Of a stretch of 19,167 nt of DNA, positions 1 through 8,191 are shown piece by piece; the stretch's first letter is position 1; each line of letters starts with the position of its first letter. The notes below the pieces were generated by a model. It saw only the letters and a list, made by a program, of their open reading frames with translations. It did no database searches and was not told the DNA's origin. Origin of the DNA: Fluviibacter sp964387485. GTDB lineage: Bacteria > Pseudomonadota > Gammaproteobacteria > Burkholderiales > Rhodocyclaceae. The stretch is taken from NCBI GenBank assembly GCA_964387485.1, contig CAYLWV010000024.1:1-19167 (forward strand). The letters run 5' to 3'. Both the position numbers and the translations under genes were made by a program.

Positions 1-42
1 TGAAACAGATACGAAACGATTGCGATGCGGATTTACTAAAAG

Positions 43-70
43 AAAAAGCCAACCCGAAGGTTGGCTTTTT
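43..70 (-). terminator. Rho-independent terminator after tRNA-Pro
   Basis: A perfect 12-base inverted repeat (43-54 with 59-70) encloses a four-base loop. On the minus strand the loop reads TTCG, a very stable tetraloop, and the hairpin runs into a T-rich tail (TTTTTCTTTT). It lies 11 bases past the 3' end of tRNA-Pro, so it most likely ends that transcript. On the plus strand the loop reads CGAA and the T-run is shorter, so minus is the better orientation, though it might work both ways. Confidence 0.9.
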
Positions 71-81
71 CCTGAAACGAT

Positions 82-159
<78 letters not shown>

Positions 160-169
160 CTGAGGCGCT

Positions 170-198
170 ATTCTATGCTATTACCGCCGTTCACTCAA
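170..198 (-). promoter_or_regulatory. Sigma-70 type promoter of tRNA-Pro
   Basis: On the minus strand a -35 box TTGAGT (193-198) and a -10 box TAGAAT (170-175) are separated by exactly 17 bases. The -10 box ends 11 bases before the first base of tRNA-Pro, so the tRNA would be transcribed almost without leader. A short inverted repeat (GCCGTT/AACGGC) surrounds the -35 box and may be chance. Prediction from box match and position only. Confidence 0.65.
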
Positions 199-218
199 TG
201 GAAAACGGCAATTAATCA

Positions 219-647
219 TCAATAGCGCAGCAATTCAATCACTTCACGGAGGCGCTTTGCCAGATCACCGGTCACCATCTGGGGTTCTCCAACGGCTGAC
301 AGGTCATGATTCGGTGCGGCCACCGATGACGACATACTCGAAGGGTGACTCAATTGATTACGCGCACCGTGAATCGTATAACCCTGCTCGTAAAGCAGTT
401 CACGGATGCGGCGCACCAGCAGAACTTCATGGTGCTGATAGTAACGACGATTACCCCGACGTTTGAGCGGTTTGAGTTGTGTGAACTCCTGCTCCCAGTA
501 ACGTAGCACGTGCGCTTTAACACCACACAGATCGCTGACTTCACCAATCGTGAAGTAACGCTTGGCGGGAATCGGTGGCAAAGCAGCGGTGCTGGCTGCT
601 GGTGCCGGCTCACTCGCGGGAAAGGATTGGCTGAACAGATCCGTCAT
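219..647 (-). CDS. MerR-family transcriptional regulator, ihfA-linked
   Basis: This 142-residue protein has a proline- and alanine-rich N-terminal tail (residues 1-28) and then a MerR-type winged helix-turn-helix. The signature runs from RYFTIGEVSDLCG (30-42) through HVLRYWEQEF (46-55), with the wing at KRRGNRRYY (62-70) and a second helical pair up to about residue 100. The usual long MerR coiled coil and a ligand domain are absent; about 40 poorly conserved residues follow. It starts 23 bases after the ihfA stop and is probably co-transcribed with pheST-ihfA. Small MerR proteins of this type are found downstream of ihfA in many beta- and gammaproteobacteria, but I know of no established target. 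Family assignment is firm, function unknown. Confidence 0.9.
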   Translation of the reverse strand: MTDLFSQSFPASEPAPAASTAALPPIPAKRYFTIGEVSDLCGVKAHVLRYWEQEFTQLKPLKRRGNRRYYQHHEVLLVRRIRELLYEQGYTIHGARNQLSHPSSMSSSVAAPNHDLSAVGEPQMVTGDLAKRLREVIELLRY

Positions 648-670
648 GACAAATTAACCTGATGCCAGAA

Positions 671-976
671 TCAATGACGACCGGTTTTCTGAATACGCTC
701 CACTTCATCCTTGAGCTTCTGGCTGGGATGAAAGGTAACAACACGGCGCGCCGAGATCGGAATCTCTTCGCCGGTTTTGGGGTTACGCCCCGGACGTTGC
801 GGCTTGTCACGCAGTTGGAAGTTACCAAAGCCGGAAAGCTTGACCCACTGGCCCGCGCTCAGGGTATCGGAAATCTCGGCAAAAAATGCTTCGACCATAT
901 CCTTGGATTCGCGCTTGTTGAGACCGAGATTCTCGAACAGGATGTCGGAAACTTCTGCCTTGGTGAGTGTGGTCAT
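671..976 (-). CDS. ihfA: Integration host factor subunit alpha
   Basis: This is the alpha subunit of IHF, a nucleoid protein that binds the DNA minor groove with IhfB and bends DNA sharply. The 101 residues match the family length. The DNA-binding beta arm is clear: VKLSGFGNF (45-53), RDKPQRPGRNPKTGEE (56-71) with the intercalating proline at 66, and ARRVVTFHPSQ (76-86). The alpha-type opening LTKAEVSD and the neighbouring pheT argue for IhfA rather than IhfB or HU. The gap to pheT is 85 bases. It holds nested short inverted repeats (1006-1010 with 1036-1040, 1018-1022 with 1031-1035) and no convincing promoter. The ribosome binding site is weak. Confidence 0.96.
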   Translation of the reverse strand: MTTLTKAEVSDILFENLGLNKRESKDMVEAFFAEISDTLSAGQWVKLSGFGNFQLRDKPQRPGRNPKTGEEIPISARRVVTFHPSQKLKDEVERIQKTGRH

Positions 977-1061
977 GATGCCGTACTTTCGAAAAAACAG
1001 GGGACAGGTGATCTTCCGTCGTTAGCCGACACGACCACCTATCAAAAACAATTTTAGCGGA

Positions 1062-3455
1062 TTAGCTGCGCAGGGTTGCGCCGGCCTGGGTTAACTGACC
1101 CAGCAGGTGCGCCATAACAGCTTCAACCTTTTGATCTTCAAGGGTTGTCTGAGTATCCTGCAAGGTAAAGCGGAAGGCAAGGCTTTTTGATCCTTCCGGC
1201 ACACCTTTGCCTTGATACTGGTCAAAGAGGTTGATCGAACGCAACACATCCGGCGCATTGGCCCAGAGTTTGTCGACCAGGGTTTGCACTGGGGTATTGG
1301 CATCCACCAGCACCGCCAGATCGCGCACAACGGCCTGGAATGCCGACACCGGTGCATACACCGGCAACCGTAAGGGGGTCAGACCGTCAATATCCAGCTC
1401 AAACAACACCGGGGCTGTTTCGAGCTCGTATTTCTGTACCCAGCGCGGATGCAGTTCGCCCAGCCAACCCACGGGTTGACCACCCGTGTTGCCATCTCGC
1501 AGAATGCGGGCCGAACGGCCCGGATGGAATGCGGGATGCACGGCCGCCTCAAAACGTAGCGGCTGCAAGGGGCTCAGGGCCTCAACATCGGCTTTGACAT
1601 CGAAAAAATCAACGGCACGGGTTGGCGTCGCCCACTGCTCCGGTGCCGCCCCACCCCAAGCCAGGCCGGCCAGGCGCAGGGTTTGGCGATAGCCGTCGAC
1701 CTGGCCGTTGGCCGTTGTTTCCGTCTGACGCTCGAAGACACGGCCGCTTTCAAACAGCCGAAGGCGTGGCTGACGACGGCGCTGGTTATTGATCAACGTA
1801 TTGATCAGGCCGCCGATCATGGTCGAACGCATCACCGACAGATGGCTGGCAATAGGGTTAGCCAGTTCAACCGGCGTTTCATTGGCCGCGAAATCGGCTT
1901 CCCAAGCTGCCGGTGTGAAGGCCAGGTTGATGACTTCTTGATAACCACGCTCCACCAGTGTGGTGCGCAAAGCATTGAGCGGACGGACCACTTCCGTCTG
2001 GCCCAGCATGTTCATCGGACCCACCGGTGGTTTGGCCGGAATATGATCGTAACCGATCACACGCGCCACTTCTTCGATCAGATCTTCTTCAATGGTCAGG
2101 TCATGGCGCCAGCTTGGCGGCGTGATGACCACACCATCATCGGCCAGCGCGGGCTGGAAGCCCAGACGCTCGAAGATGGCTTTAATGTCACTATCGGATG
2201 GGTCAATGCCCAGCACCTTACGGATACGGGCAAAGCGCGCTTTCACAGGCTGACGCTCGGGCAGCGCGGTCACCTGATCCACAACCGGGCCAGGCTCACC
2301 ACCACAGATTTCCAGAATCAGCTGGGTAATACGTTCCACACCGTTGACGGTATCGGCAAAATCCACGCCACGTTCAAAGCGGTGGCCTGCATCGGTGCTC
2401 AGTGTCAGCCAGCGGCTGCGACCCTGAATGGCCGACGGCAACCAGTAGGCTGCCTCGACAAAGACATCGGTCGTATTGTCGGTACAGGCCGTGCGCTCAC
2501 CACCCATGATGCCGGCCAGGCTGATGGCGCCGTTGGCATCGGCGATCACGCCATAGCGCTGATCCAGCGTGATTTCGTTGCCCCCCAGCAGCGTGAGAGG
2601 CTCTTCCGACTTGGCCCAACGTACCGTCAGACCACCCTGCACGCTGTTCAGATCGAACACGTGATTCGGGCGATTGAGTTCCAGCATGACGTAATTGGAG
2701 ATATCGACCAGCGCACTGATCGAACGCAAGCCGGAACGCTCCAGACAACGCGTCATCCAGACCGGCGTTTTTGCCCGGGCATTCACACCCTTGATGATGC
2801 GACCAGTAAAACGACCACAGAGATCCGCTGCGTCAACACTGACCGGCAGCGTTTGCTGGTGCGTGGGTGCCACAGCATTCACGGCTGGCGCCGTGAACGG
2901 CGTATTGGTCAGGGCCGAGACTTCACGGGCCAGGCCGAGCAGGCCCAGACAATCCGGACGGTTCGGTGTGAGCTTCAGTTCCAGACAGATGTCATCGAGA
3001 CCGAGCAAATCACGCAGCGGTGTACCTGCCTGGGCATCGGCATCCAAAATCAGCAGGCCATCGCTTTCCTTGGCCATGCCCAATTCAACGGCAGCACATA
3101 ACATACCAGCCGAGGGCACGCCACGAACCTTCGCTTCTTTAATCTTGAAGTCACCCGGCAACACGGCACCCGGCAACGCACACGGTACTTTGAGACCGGC
3201 TGCCACGTTGCTGGCGCCACACACAATCTGACGCGGCGTACCCTCACCGGCATCGACTTCACACACATTCAGACGATCAGCATCCGGATGCTTGGTCACG
3301 GAGAGCACATGCCCTACCACCACGTTGTTGAATGGCGGGGCCACCGGTCCACGCTCTTCAACTTCCAGACCAGCCATGGTCAGGAGTTCGGCCAGCGCTT
3401 CCGAAGAAAGATCCGGGTTTACAAACTGACGCAGCCAGGATTCGGAGAATTTCAT
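1062..3455 (-). CDS. pheT: Phenylalanyl-tRNA synthetase beta subunit
   Basis: This is the beta chain of the (alpha-beta)2 enzyme that charges tRNA-Phe; the beta chain also holds the editing site for misacylated tyrosine. At 797 residues it has the normal bacterial length. The N-terminus MKFSESWLRQFV is typical. An EMAP-II-like tRNA-binding domain lies at about 40-150, a B3/B4 editing domain at about 210-385, a B5 domain at about 400-475, and a C-terminal ferredoxin-fold anticodon-binding domain over the last 95 residues, starting near PVSAFQAVVRDLAVL. The gene begins 44 bases after the pheS stop. I see no good Shine-Dalgarno sequence in that gap, so coupling to pheS translation is possible. 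No frameshift or missing segment was noticed. Confidence 0.97.
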   Translation of the reverse strand: MKFSESWLRQFVNPDLSSEALAELLTMAGLEVEERGPVAPPFNNVVVGHVLSVTKHPDADRLNVCEVDAGEGTPRQIVCGASNVAAGLKVPCALPGAVLPGDFKIKEAKVRGVPSAGMLCAAVELGMAKESDGLLILDADAQAGTPLRDLLGLDDICLELKLTPNRPDCLGLLGLAREVSALTNTPFTAPAVNAVAPTHQQTLPVSVDAADLCGRFTGRIIKGVNARAKTPVWMTRCLERSGLRSISALVDISNYVMLELNRPNHVFDLNSVQGGLTVRWAKSEEPLTLLGGNEITLDQRYGVIADANGAISLAGIMGGERTACTDNTTDVFVEAAYWLPSAIQGRSRWLTLSTDAGHRFERGVDFADTVNGVERITQLILEICGGEPGPVVDQVTALPERQPVKARFARIRKVLGIDPSDSDIKAIFERLGFQPALADDGVVITPPSWRHDLTIEEDLIEEVARVIGYDHIPAKPPVGPMNMLGQTEVVRPLNALRTTLVERGYQEVINLAFTPAAWEADFAANETPVELANPIASHLSVMRSTMIGGLINTLINNQRRRQPRLRLFESGRVFERQTETTANGQVDGYRQTLRLAGLAWGGAAPEQWATPTRAVDFFDVKADVEALSPLQPLRFEAAVHPAFHPGRSARILRDGNTGGQPVGWLGELHPRWVQKYELETAPVLFELDIDGLTPLRLPVYAPVSAFQAVVRDLAVLVDANTPVQTLVDKLWANAPDVLRSINLFDQYQGKGVPEGSKSLAFRFTLQDTQTTLEDQKVEAVMAHLLGQLTQAGATLRS

Positions 3456-3499
3456 GCTTGGGGTCTTTCGCTAAAACTCGACGTTGAACGACGCGCCAC

Positions 3500-4567
3500 T
3501 CAGGCTGCGAACTGATTCAGGAACCGGACATCGCCTTCAAAGAAGAGGCGCAGATCGTTAATGCCATAACGCAACATGGTCAGTCGATCTGGTCCCATAC
3601 CGAAGGCAAAACCGATGTAGCGCTCAGAATCAATACCCGCTTCGGTCAGCACATTCGGGTGCACCATGCCGCAACCGGCCACTTCCAGCCAACGCCCCTT
3701 GAGCGGTCCATCGCCGAAAGCCACATCGATTTCGGCCGAGGGTTCGGTAAACGGGAAGAACGAAGGGCGGAAGCGGACTTCCAGCGCATCGGTTTCAAAA
3801 AACTGATGCAGAAAATCGATCATCACGCCCTTGAGGCCGGCAAAGGTGACATGCTCCCCCACCCACAGGCCTTCAACCTGGTGGAACATGGGCGAGTGGG
3901 TGGCATCGGAATCCACACGGTAGACACGGCCCGGCGCAATGATGCGGATCTCGGGCATGCCTTCCTTGCCGCCATACGCTTTTACATGCTTTTGCATGTA
4001 ACGCGCCTGAATCGGGCTGGTATGGGTACGCAACAGCACATCCTGCTGCACCTGACCCTGCGTATCCTTCAGATAGAAGGTGTCATGCATCGAACGCGCG
4101 GGGTGATCATCCGGCGTATTGAGCGCCGTGAAGTTAAAGTAGTCGGTTTCGATTTCCGGGCCTTCGGCCACCGAAAACCCCATCGAGGCAAACAGACCTT
4201 CGATACGCTGCAAGCTGCGCGTGACCGGATGCAGGCTGCCACGATCCATGCCACGACCAGGCATGGTGACATCCAGCGCTTCTTCGGCCAGACGGGCTGC
4301 CAACTGTGCTTCCTTGAGCGCTTCGCGGCGTGCATTGATGGCGGCTTCGACTTGGACCTTGATTTTATTAATGCGGCCGCCGGCTTCCTTGCGTTCTTCC
4401 ACCGGCAGATTGACTAGGCCCTTCAGCGCTTCGGTCACAACACCGCTCTTGCCCAGGTACCGCGCTTTGGTCACTTCCAGCGCATCGCCATCGCGGGCTG
4501 CCGCCAGGGCTTCGGCCAGTTCAGCCAGAAGGACTTCGGGAGAAAATGGAGCAGTCGACGATGACAT
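3500..4567 (-). CDS. pheS: Phenylalanyl-tRNA synthetase alpha subunit
   Basis: This 355-residue protein is the catalytic alpha chain of phenylalanyl-tRNA synthetase, a class II enzyme. Residues 1-95 form the tRNA-binding coiled-coil arm. Class II motif 1 lies near TDYFNFTALN (141-150), motif 2 at GRVYRVDSDATHSPMFHQ (213-230), and motif 3 at GFAFGMGPDRLTMLRYG (319-335). FRPSFFPFTEPSAEID (266-281) is the usual substrate-pocket stretch. The N-terminus is somewhat longer than in Escherichia coli (about 327 residues). The chosen ATG has an AGAGGT sequence about six bases upstream, which supports it. The gene is separated from rplT by a strong terminator and a second inverted repeat, so its expression may be partly independent of the upstream ribosomal genes. 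Confidence 0.97.
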   Translation of the reverse strand: MSSSTAPFSPEVLLAELAEALAAARDGDALEVTKARYLGKSGVVTEALKGLVNLPVEERKEAGGRINKIKVQVEAAINARREALKEAQLAARLAEEALDVTMPGRGMDRGSLHPVTRSLQRIEGLFASMGFSVAEGPEIETDYFNFTALNTPDDHPARSMHDTFYLKDTQGQVQQDVLLRTHTSPIQARYMQKHVKAYGGKEGMPEIRIIAPGRVYRVDSDATHSPMFHQVEGLWVGEHVTFAGLKGVMIDFLHQFFETDALEVRFRPSFFPFTEPSAEIDVAFGDGPLKGRWLEVAGCGMVHPNVLTEAGIDSERYIGFAFGMGPDRLTMLRYGINDLRLFFEGDVRFLNQFAA

Positions 4568-4599
4568 AAAGACCTCTGGAAAAAACGTTCAGAACATCG

Positions 4600-4634
4600 G
4601 TAAAGACAGGCTGAATTCATCAGACAGTCTTTAC
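4600..4634 (-). repeat. Inverted repeat in the pheS leader
   Basis: GTAAAGAC and GTCTTTAC (4627-4634 and 4600-4607) form an eight-base perfect stem. Inside it, CTGA and TCAG can form a second stem, separated by a symmetric three-by-three internal loop. On the minus strand it lies between the rplT terminator and pheS, ending 32 bases before the pheS start. No T-run follows, so it is not a standard terminator. It could be a leader structure or a protein-binding site; no evidence decides between these. Confidence 0.45.
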
Positions 4635-4640
4635 GGATAA

Positions 4641-4679
4641 TCCGAAAAAAAAGGAGGCGGAACCGCCTCCTTTTTCGGA
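4641..4679 (-). terminator. Rho-independent terminator between rplT and pheS
   Basis: On the minus strand, GGAGGCGG is followed by CCGCCTCC and a run of eight T. The flanking A and T runs and TCCG/CGGA can extend the stem further. The hairpin begins 12 bases after the rplT stop. It should end much of the infC-rpmI-rplT transcription. In Escherichia coli pheST is controlled by an attenuator at this place, but no phenylalanine-rich leader peptide is convincing here, so a simple or partial terminator is more likely. Confidence 0.88.
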
Positions 4680-4690
4680 TCGGACTGTGA

Positions 4691-5050
4691 TTACAGGCCG
4701 AGGCTTGCCTTGGCCTGGTTGGCCAGTTGGGCAAATGCCGGCTTGTCAAACACAGCCAGGTCAGCCAGAACCTTACGATCGACTTCGATCGAGGCCTTCT
4801 TCAGACCATTCATGAAACGGCTGTAGGTCAGACCCAGTTCACGCGACGCTGCGTTGATACGAGCGATCCACAGGGTACGGAACTGACGCTTGCGCTGACG
4901 ACGGTCACGGTACTGGTATTGACCGGCCTTCATCACCGCCTGCTTGGCGATACGGTATACGTTCTTACGACGACCGCGGTAACCCTTGGCCAGTTTCAGA
5001 ACTTTCTGGTGGCGAGCGCGCGCCGTTACACCACGTTTAACGCGAGGCAT
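4691..5050 (-). CDS. rplT: Large ribosomal subunit protein bL20
   Basis: This 119-residue, strongly basic protein is ribosomal protein L20, which binds 23S rRNA early in 50S assembly. The N-terminus MPRVKRGVTARARHQKVLK and the stretch GYRGRRKNVYRIAKQAVMKA are diagnostic. The C-terminal globular part includes LWIARINAASRELGLTYS and ends in a typical alanine-lysine-rich helix. It starts 12 bases after rpmI and has an AAGGAG ribosome binding site eight bases before ATG. In Escherichia coli and Bacillus L20 represses its own operon by binding the leader mRNA; whether this happens here cannot be read from the sequence. Confidence 0.98.
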   Translation of the reverse strand: MPRVKRGVTARARHQKVLKLAKGYRGRRKNVYRIAKQAVMKAGQYQYRDRRQRKRQFRTLWIARINAASRELGLTYSRFMNGLKKASIEVDRKVLADLAVFDKPAFAQLANQAKASLGL

Positions 5051-5062
5051 AGTCTATTCTCC

Positions 5063-5260
5063 TTATGCGTAGGGCAGCATGGCTCGGACCGATGCGACGT
5101 CCGAGGCGTTAACGGTTTCCGGACCGCGCAGTTGGCGCTTCGACTTGGTCGTCTTCTTGGTCAGGATGTGGCGCTTGAATGCGTGGCCGCGCTTGATGCT
5201 GCCGCTGCCACGAACGCGGAAACGCTTGGCTGCGCCGCTCTTCGTCTTCATCTTGGGCAT
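5063..5260 (-). CDS. rpmI: Large ribosomal subunit protein bL35
   Basis: This 65-residue basic protein is ribosomal protein L35. The start MPKMKTKSGAAKRF and the motif RGHAFKRHILTKKTTKSKRQLRG are characteristic, and the length is standard. AAGGAG lies eight bases before the start codon. It sits between infC and rplT, the usual order. The 132-base gap to infC is longer than needed for a simple spacer and holds a hairpin with a GCAA loop. Confidence 0.97.
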   Translation of the reverse strand: MPKMKTKSGAAKRFRVRGSGSIKRGHAFKRHILTKKTTKSKRQLRGPETVNASDVASVRAMLPYA

Positions 5261-5392
5261 GTATATGCTCCTTTATGTCATGTCATCAGGTGGGCTCCGA
5301 CGGAACCTCTTGTTAACCCAATGCCACTTGTAATGACCCGGCTGCTTGCGCAACCCAGTCAATCCTGCTGAAACCGCAACCGCTTAAGAAAC
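5261..5392 (-). promoter_or_regulatory. infC-rpmI intergenic leader, possible control region
   Basis: This 132-base gap lies before rpmI. On the minus strand it holds the hairpin GGTTGC-GCAA-GCAGCC (near 5342-5357) and, further down, a GTGGC segment that can pair with the GCCCAC at 5289-5294 in part. It ends with the rpmI ribosome binding site. In Escherichia coli the equivalent region takes part in L20 repression of rpmI-rplT. Here I see structure potential only; no promoter boxes are convincing and no T-run follows the hairpin. Confidence 0.3.
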
Positions 5393-5968
<576 letters not shown>

Positions 5969-6005
5969 GACCGATACTCCTTAATTCAATAAAAACGAAC
6001 CGCGC

Positions 6006-7913
6006 TTACCGGTAGGCTTCAACGTCTGCTTTCAGACGCTCGATCAGCTCTGAAACAGGCATCTGTCCCAGGTCCTGACCCCCACGGGTTCGCACGGCCA
6101 CGAGACCGGCTTCTTTTTCCTTGTCGCCAACGACAAGTTGGTAAGGCAGCCGGTTAACGCTATGTTCCCGAATTTTATAGGTAATTTTCTCATTACGCAA
6201 ATCGGCTTCCGCGCGGAAGCCAGCAGCGTGCAACTGATCGACCACCGCCTGGGCGTAATCGGCCTGTTTTTCCGAAATATTCAGGATGACGGCCTGCACC
6301 GGCGCCAACCAGGTCGGCAGCGCACCCGAGTGGTTTTCGATCAGAATACCAATGAAGCGCTCCAGCGAGCCGAGGATGGCCCGGTGCAGCATGACCGGCA
6401 CGCGACGCGTATTGTCTTCAGCCACATATTCAGCACCCAGGCGGCCGGGCATCGAGAAATCCACCTGCATGGTGCCGCACTGCCAGGAGCGGCCAATGGC
6501 GTCTTTAATGTGGAATTCGATCTTCGGGCCATAGAAGGCGCCCTCGCCCGGCAGCTCCGTCCATTCCAGACCGGAAGCCCGCAGACCGGCACGCAGCGCG
6601 GCTTCTGCCTTGTCCCAGATTTCGTCGGAACCGACGCGGCCTTCCGGACGCAGTGCCAGCTTGACGGCAACTTCGGTAAAACCGAAATCGGCATACACCT
6701 GTTTAACCAGCGCATTGAAGGCCGTGACTTCGGCCTCGATCTGGTCTTCGGTACAGAAGACGTGGCCGTCATCCTGAACAAAACCACGCACACGCATCAG
6801 GCCATGCAAGGCACCCGACGATTCATTGCGGTGGCAGGAACCGAATTCACCATAGCGCAGCGGCAACTCACGGTACGAGCGCATACCGGCATTGAACACC
6901 TGCACGTGACCCGGGCAGTTCATCGGCTTTAACGCGTAGTGGCGCTTTTCCGACTCGGTCGTGAACATGTTCTCGTGATAGTGATCCCAGTGACCGGACT
7001 TCTCCCAGAGGGAGCGATCCAGAATCTGCGGGCAACGCACTTCCTGATAGCCGTTGTCGCGATACACGCGGCGCATGTATTGCTCGACTTCCTGCCAGAC
7101 GGCCCAACCCTTGGGGTGCCAGAACACCAGACCCGGGGCTTCGTCCTGCATGTGGAACAGATCCAGCGCACGGCCCAGACGGCGGTGGTCGCGTTTTTCG
7201 GCCTCTTCCAGCATATGGAGGTAGCCATCCAAATCTTCTTTTTTCGCCCAGGCCGTGCCGTACACACGCTGCAGCTGTTCGTTCTTGGGGTCGCCACGCC
7301 AATAGGCGCCGGCAATCTTCATCAGCTTGAAGTGCTTGAGCTTGCCGGTCGATGGCACGTGCGGGCCACGACAGAGATCGATAAAATCGCCTTCGCGATA
7401 CAGCGACACGTCCTGATCCTGCGGAATCGCCGCAATCAGCTCGGCCTTGTAACGCTCGCCCTGCCCTTCGAAAAACTTGACGGCATCATCACGCGACCAG
7501 ACCTCACGGGTGACCGGAATGTCCTTCTTGGCCAGCTCAGCCATGCGCTTTTCAATCGCAGCCAGATCTTCCGGCGTAAACGGACGCGAGTACGCAAAAT
7601 CGTAGTAGAAACCGTTATCAACGGTCGGTCCGATGGTGACCTGCGCTTCGGGATATAGCTCTTTCACCGCGTAAGCCAGCAAGTGCGCCGTCGAGTGACG
7701 AATCAGCTCCAGGCCTTCCGGGTCCTTGTCGGTAATGATGGCCAGCGGCGAATCGGTCTCGATCAGATAGCTGGTATCAACCAGCTTATCGCCAACACGG
7801 CCACCCAGAGCGGCACGGGCCAGGCCAGCGCCAATACTGGCGGCCACGTCCAGCACCGTTACGGGCTGGGGGTAGTCACGCTGGGAACCATCGGGAAGCG
7901 TAATAACGGGCAT
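6006..7913 (-). CDS. thrS: Threonyl-tRNA synthetase
   Basis: This enzyme charges tRNA-Thr with threonine and edits mischarged serine. At 635 residues it has the normal length. A TGS domain covers residues 1-62. The editing domain carries HSTAH (73-77) and CRGPH (181-185), the expected HxxxH and CxxxH sites. The class II core holds the zinc ligands C333 (MNCPGH), H384 (DDGHVF) and H510 (VMLHRA), with motif 2 around RYGEFGSCHRNESSG (353-367), and the C-terminal anticodon-binding domain follows. The frame stays open upstream through tRNA-Val, but the protein MPVITLPDGS start matches the family, so the start at 7913 is chosen. The ribosome binding site is weak (GCGAG). Confidence 0.98.
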   Translation of the reverse strand: MPVITLPDGSQRDYPQPVTVLDVAASIGAGLARAALGGRVGDKLVDTSYLIETDSPLAIITDKDPEGLELIRHSTAHLLAYAVKELYPEAQVTIGPTVDNGFYYDFAYSRPFTPEDLAAIEKRMAELAKKDIPVTREVWSRDDAVKFFEGQGERYKAELIAAIPQDQDVSLYREGDFIDLCRGPHVPSTGKLKHFKLMKIAGAYWRGDPKNEQLQRVYGTAWAKKEDLDGYLHMLEEAEKRDHRRLGRALDLFHMQDEAPGLVFWHPKGWAVWQEVEQYMRRVYRDNGYQEVRCPQILDRSLWEKSGHWDHYHENMFTTESEKRHYALKPMNCPGHVQVFNAGMRSYRELPLRYGEFGSCHRNESSGALHGLMRVRGFVQDDGHVFCTEDQIEAEVTAFNALVKQVYADFGFTEVAVKLALRPEGRVGSDEIWDKAEAALRAGLRASGLEWTELPGEGAFYGPKIEFHIKDAIGRSWQCGTMQVDFSMPGRLGAEYVAEDNTRRVPVMLHRAILGSLERFIGILIENHSGALPTWLAPVQAVILNISEKQADYAQAVVDQLHAAGFRAEADLRNEKITYKIREHSVNRLPYQLVVGDKEKEAGLVAVRTRGGQDLGQMPVSELIERLKADVEAYR

Positions 7914-7927
7914 CTTGAGCTCGCAGT

Positions 7928-7958
7928 CGTATAGCAAACAGGCAAATAAACAAGTCAA
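7928..7958 (-). promoter_or_regulatory. Possible thrS promoter
   Basis: On the minus strand TTGACT (7953-7958) is a good -35 box. A TATACG hexamer lies 19 bases downstream (7928-7933), or GCTATA at the ideal 17 bases. Either choice would place the transcript start only a few bases before the thrS ATG, which is unusually short. It may be real and near-leaderless, or the TTGACT may be chance. Confidence 0.3.
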
Positions 7959-7964
7959 CCAACA

Positions 7965-7991
7965 CAAAAGCAAAAAGCCAGAGCAGCTGGC
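7965..7991 (-). terminator. Terminator-like hairpin between tRNA-Val and thrS
   Basis: On the minus strand GCCAG-CTGCT-CTGGC forms a five-base stem followed by TTTTTGCTTTTG. It could end the tRNA-Val transcript or act as an attenuator before thrS. The same CTCTGGCTT segment can instead pair with AAGCCAGAG further upstream (8028-8036), giving a nine-base stem before the same T-run. The stem is short for an efficient terminator. Confidence 0.5.
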
Positions 7992-8051
7992 CGGGGTCGC
8001 GATGATTGCGATATTCGGCGAATCTGACTCTGGCTTCAGTTCTGAATTCGT

Positions 8052-8128
8052 TGGTAGGCGCGATTGGACTCGAACCAACGACCCCCACCATGTCAAGGTG
8101 GTGCTCTAACCAGCTGAGCTACGCGCCT
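8052..8128 (-). tRNA. tRNA-Val, anticodon GAC
   Basis: A full 77-base cloverleaf folds on the minus strand. The acceptor stem is AGGCGCG with CGCGCCT, the discriminator is A and the CCA end is encoded. The anticodon stem CCACC/GGTGG encloses the loop TTGACAT, so the anticodon is GAC, reading the valine codon GUC. The T loop is TTCGAGT. The gene has its own promoter and stands 138 bases before thrS, as in several betaproteobacteria. Confidence 0.97.
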
Positions 8129-8143
8129 ACTGCAAGGAGCCGA

Positions 8144-8172
8144 ACTATACAGACATCCTCAGGGCTTTGCAA
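8144..8172 (-). promoter_or_regulatory. Sigma-70 type promoter of tRNA-Val
   Basis: On the minus strand TTGCAA (8167-8172) and TATAGT (8144-8149) are spaced by 17 bases. The -10 box ends 15 bases before the tRNA, which fits a start a few bases ahead of the 5' end. The -35 box lies inside the inverted repeat GGGCTT/AAGCCC (8162-8176), which might also serve as a weak stop for the upstream operon. Confidence 0.75.
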
Positions 8173-8191
8173 GCCCGTCGTCACATCTTGT

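Noticed and set aside
1683..3101. A 472-codon open frame on the plus strand opposite pheT
   Set aside because: It lies wholly antisense to a well-conserved gene, its translation is rich in His, Gln, Arg and Thr with no domain I recognise, and long antisense frames are common opposite GC-rich coding DNA.
3659..4417. A 252-codon plus-strand open frame opposite pheS
   Set aside because: Antisense shadow of a conserved gene with no recognisable domain or ribosome binding site support.
4471..4620. A pheL-like leader peptide before pheS (MNSACLYRCSERFFQ start)
   Set aside because: It has only two adjacent Phe codons, does not stop before pheS but continues deep into it in another frame, and lies after the terminator rather than before it.
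6138..7658. Two plus-strand open frames of 264 and 239 codons opposite thrS
   Set aside because: Both are antisense to conserved thrS sequence and show no recognisable domain.
7914..8096. An N-terminal extension of thrS by 61 codons
   Set aside because: The extension would translate the tRNA-Val 3' half and the spacer, and ThrRS proteins begin at the TGS domain (MPVITLPDG), which starts at 7913.
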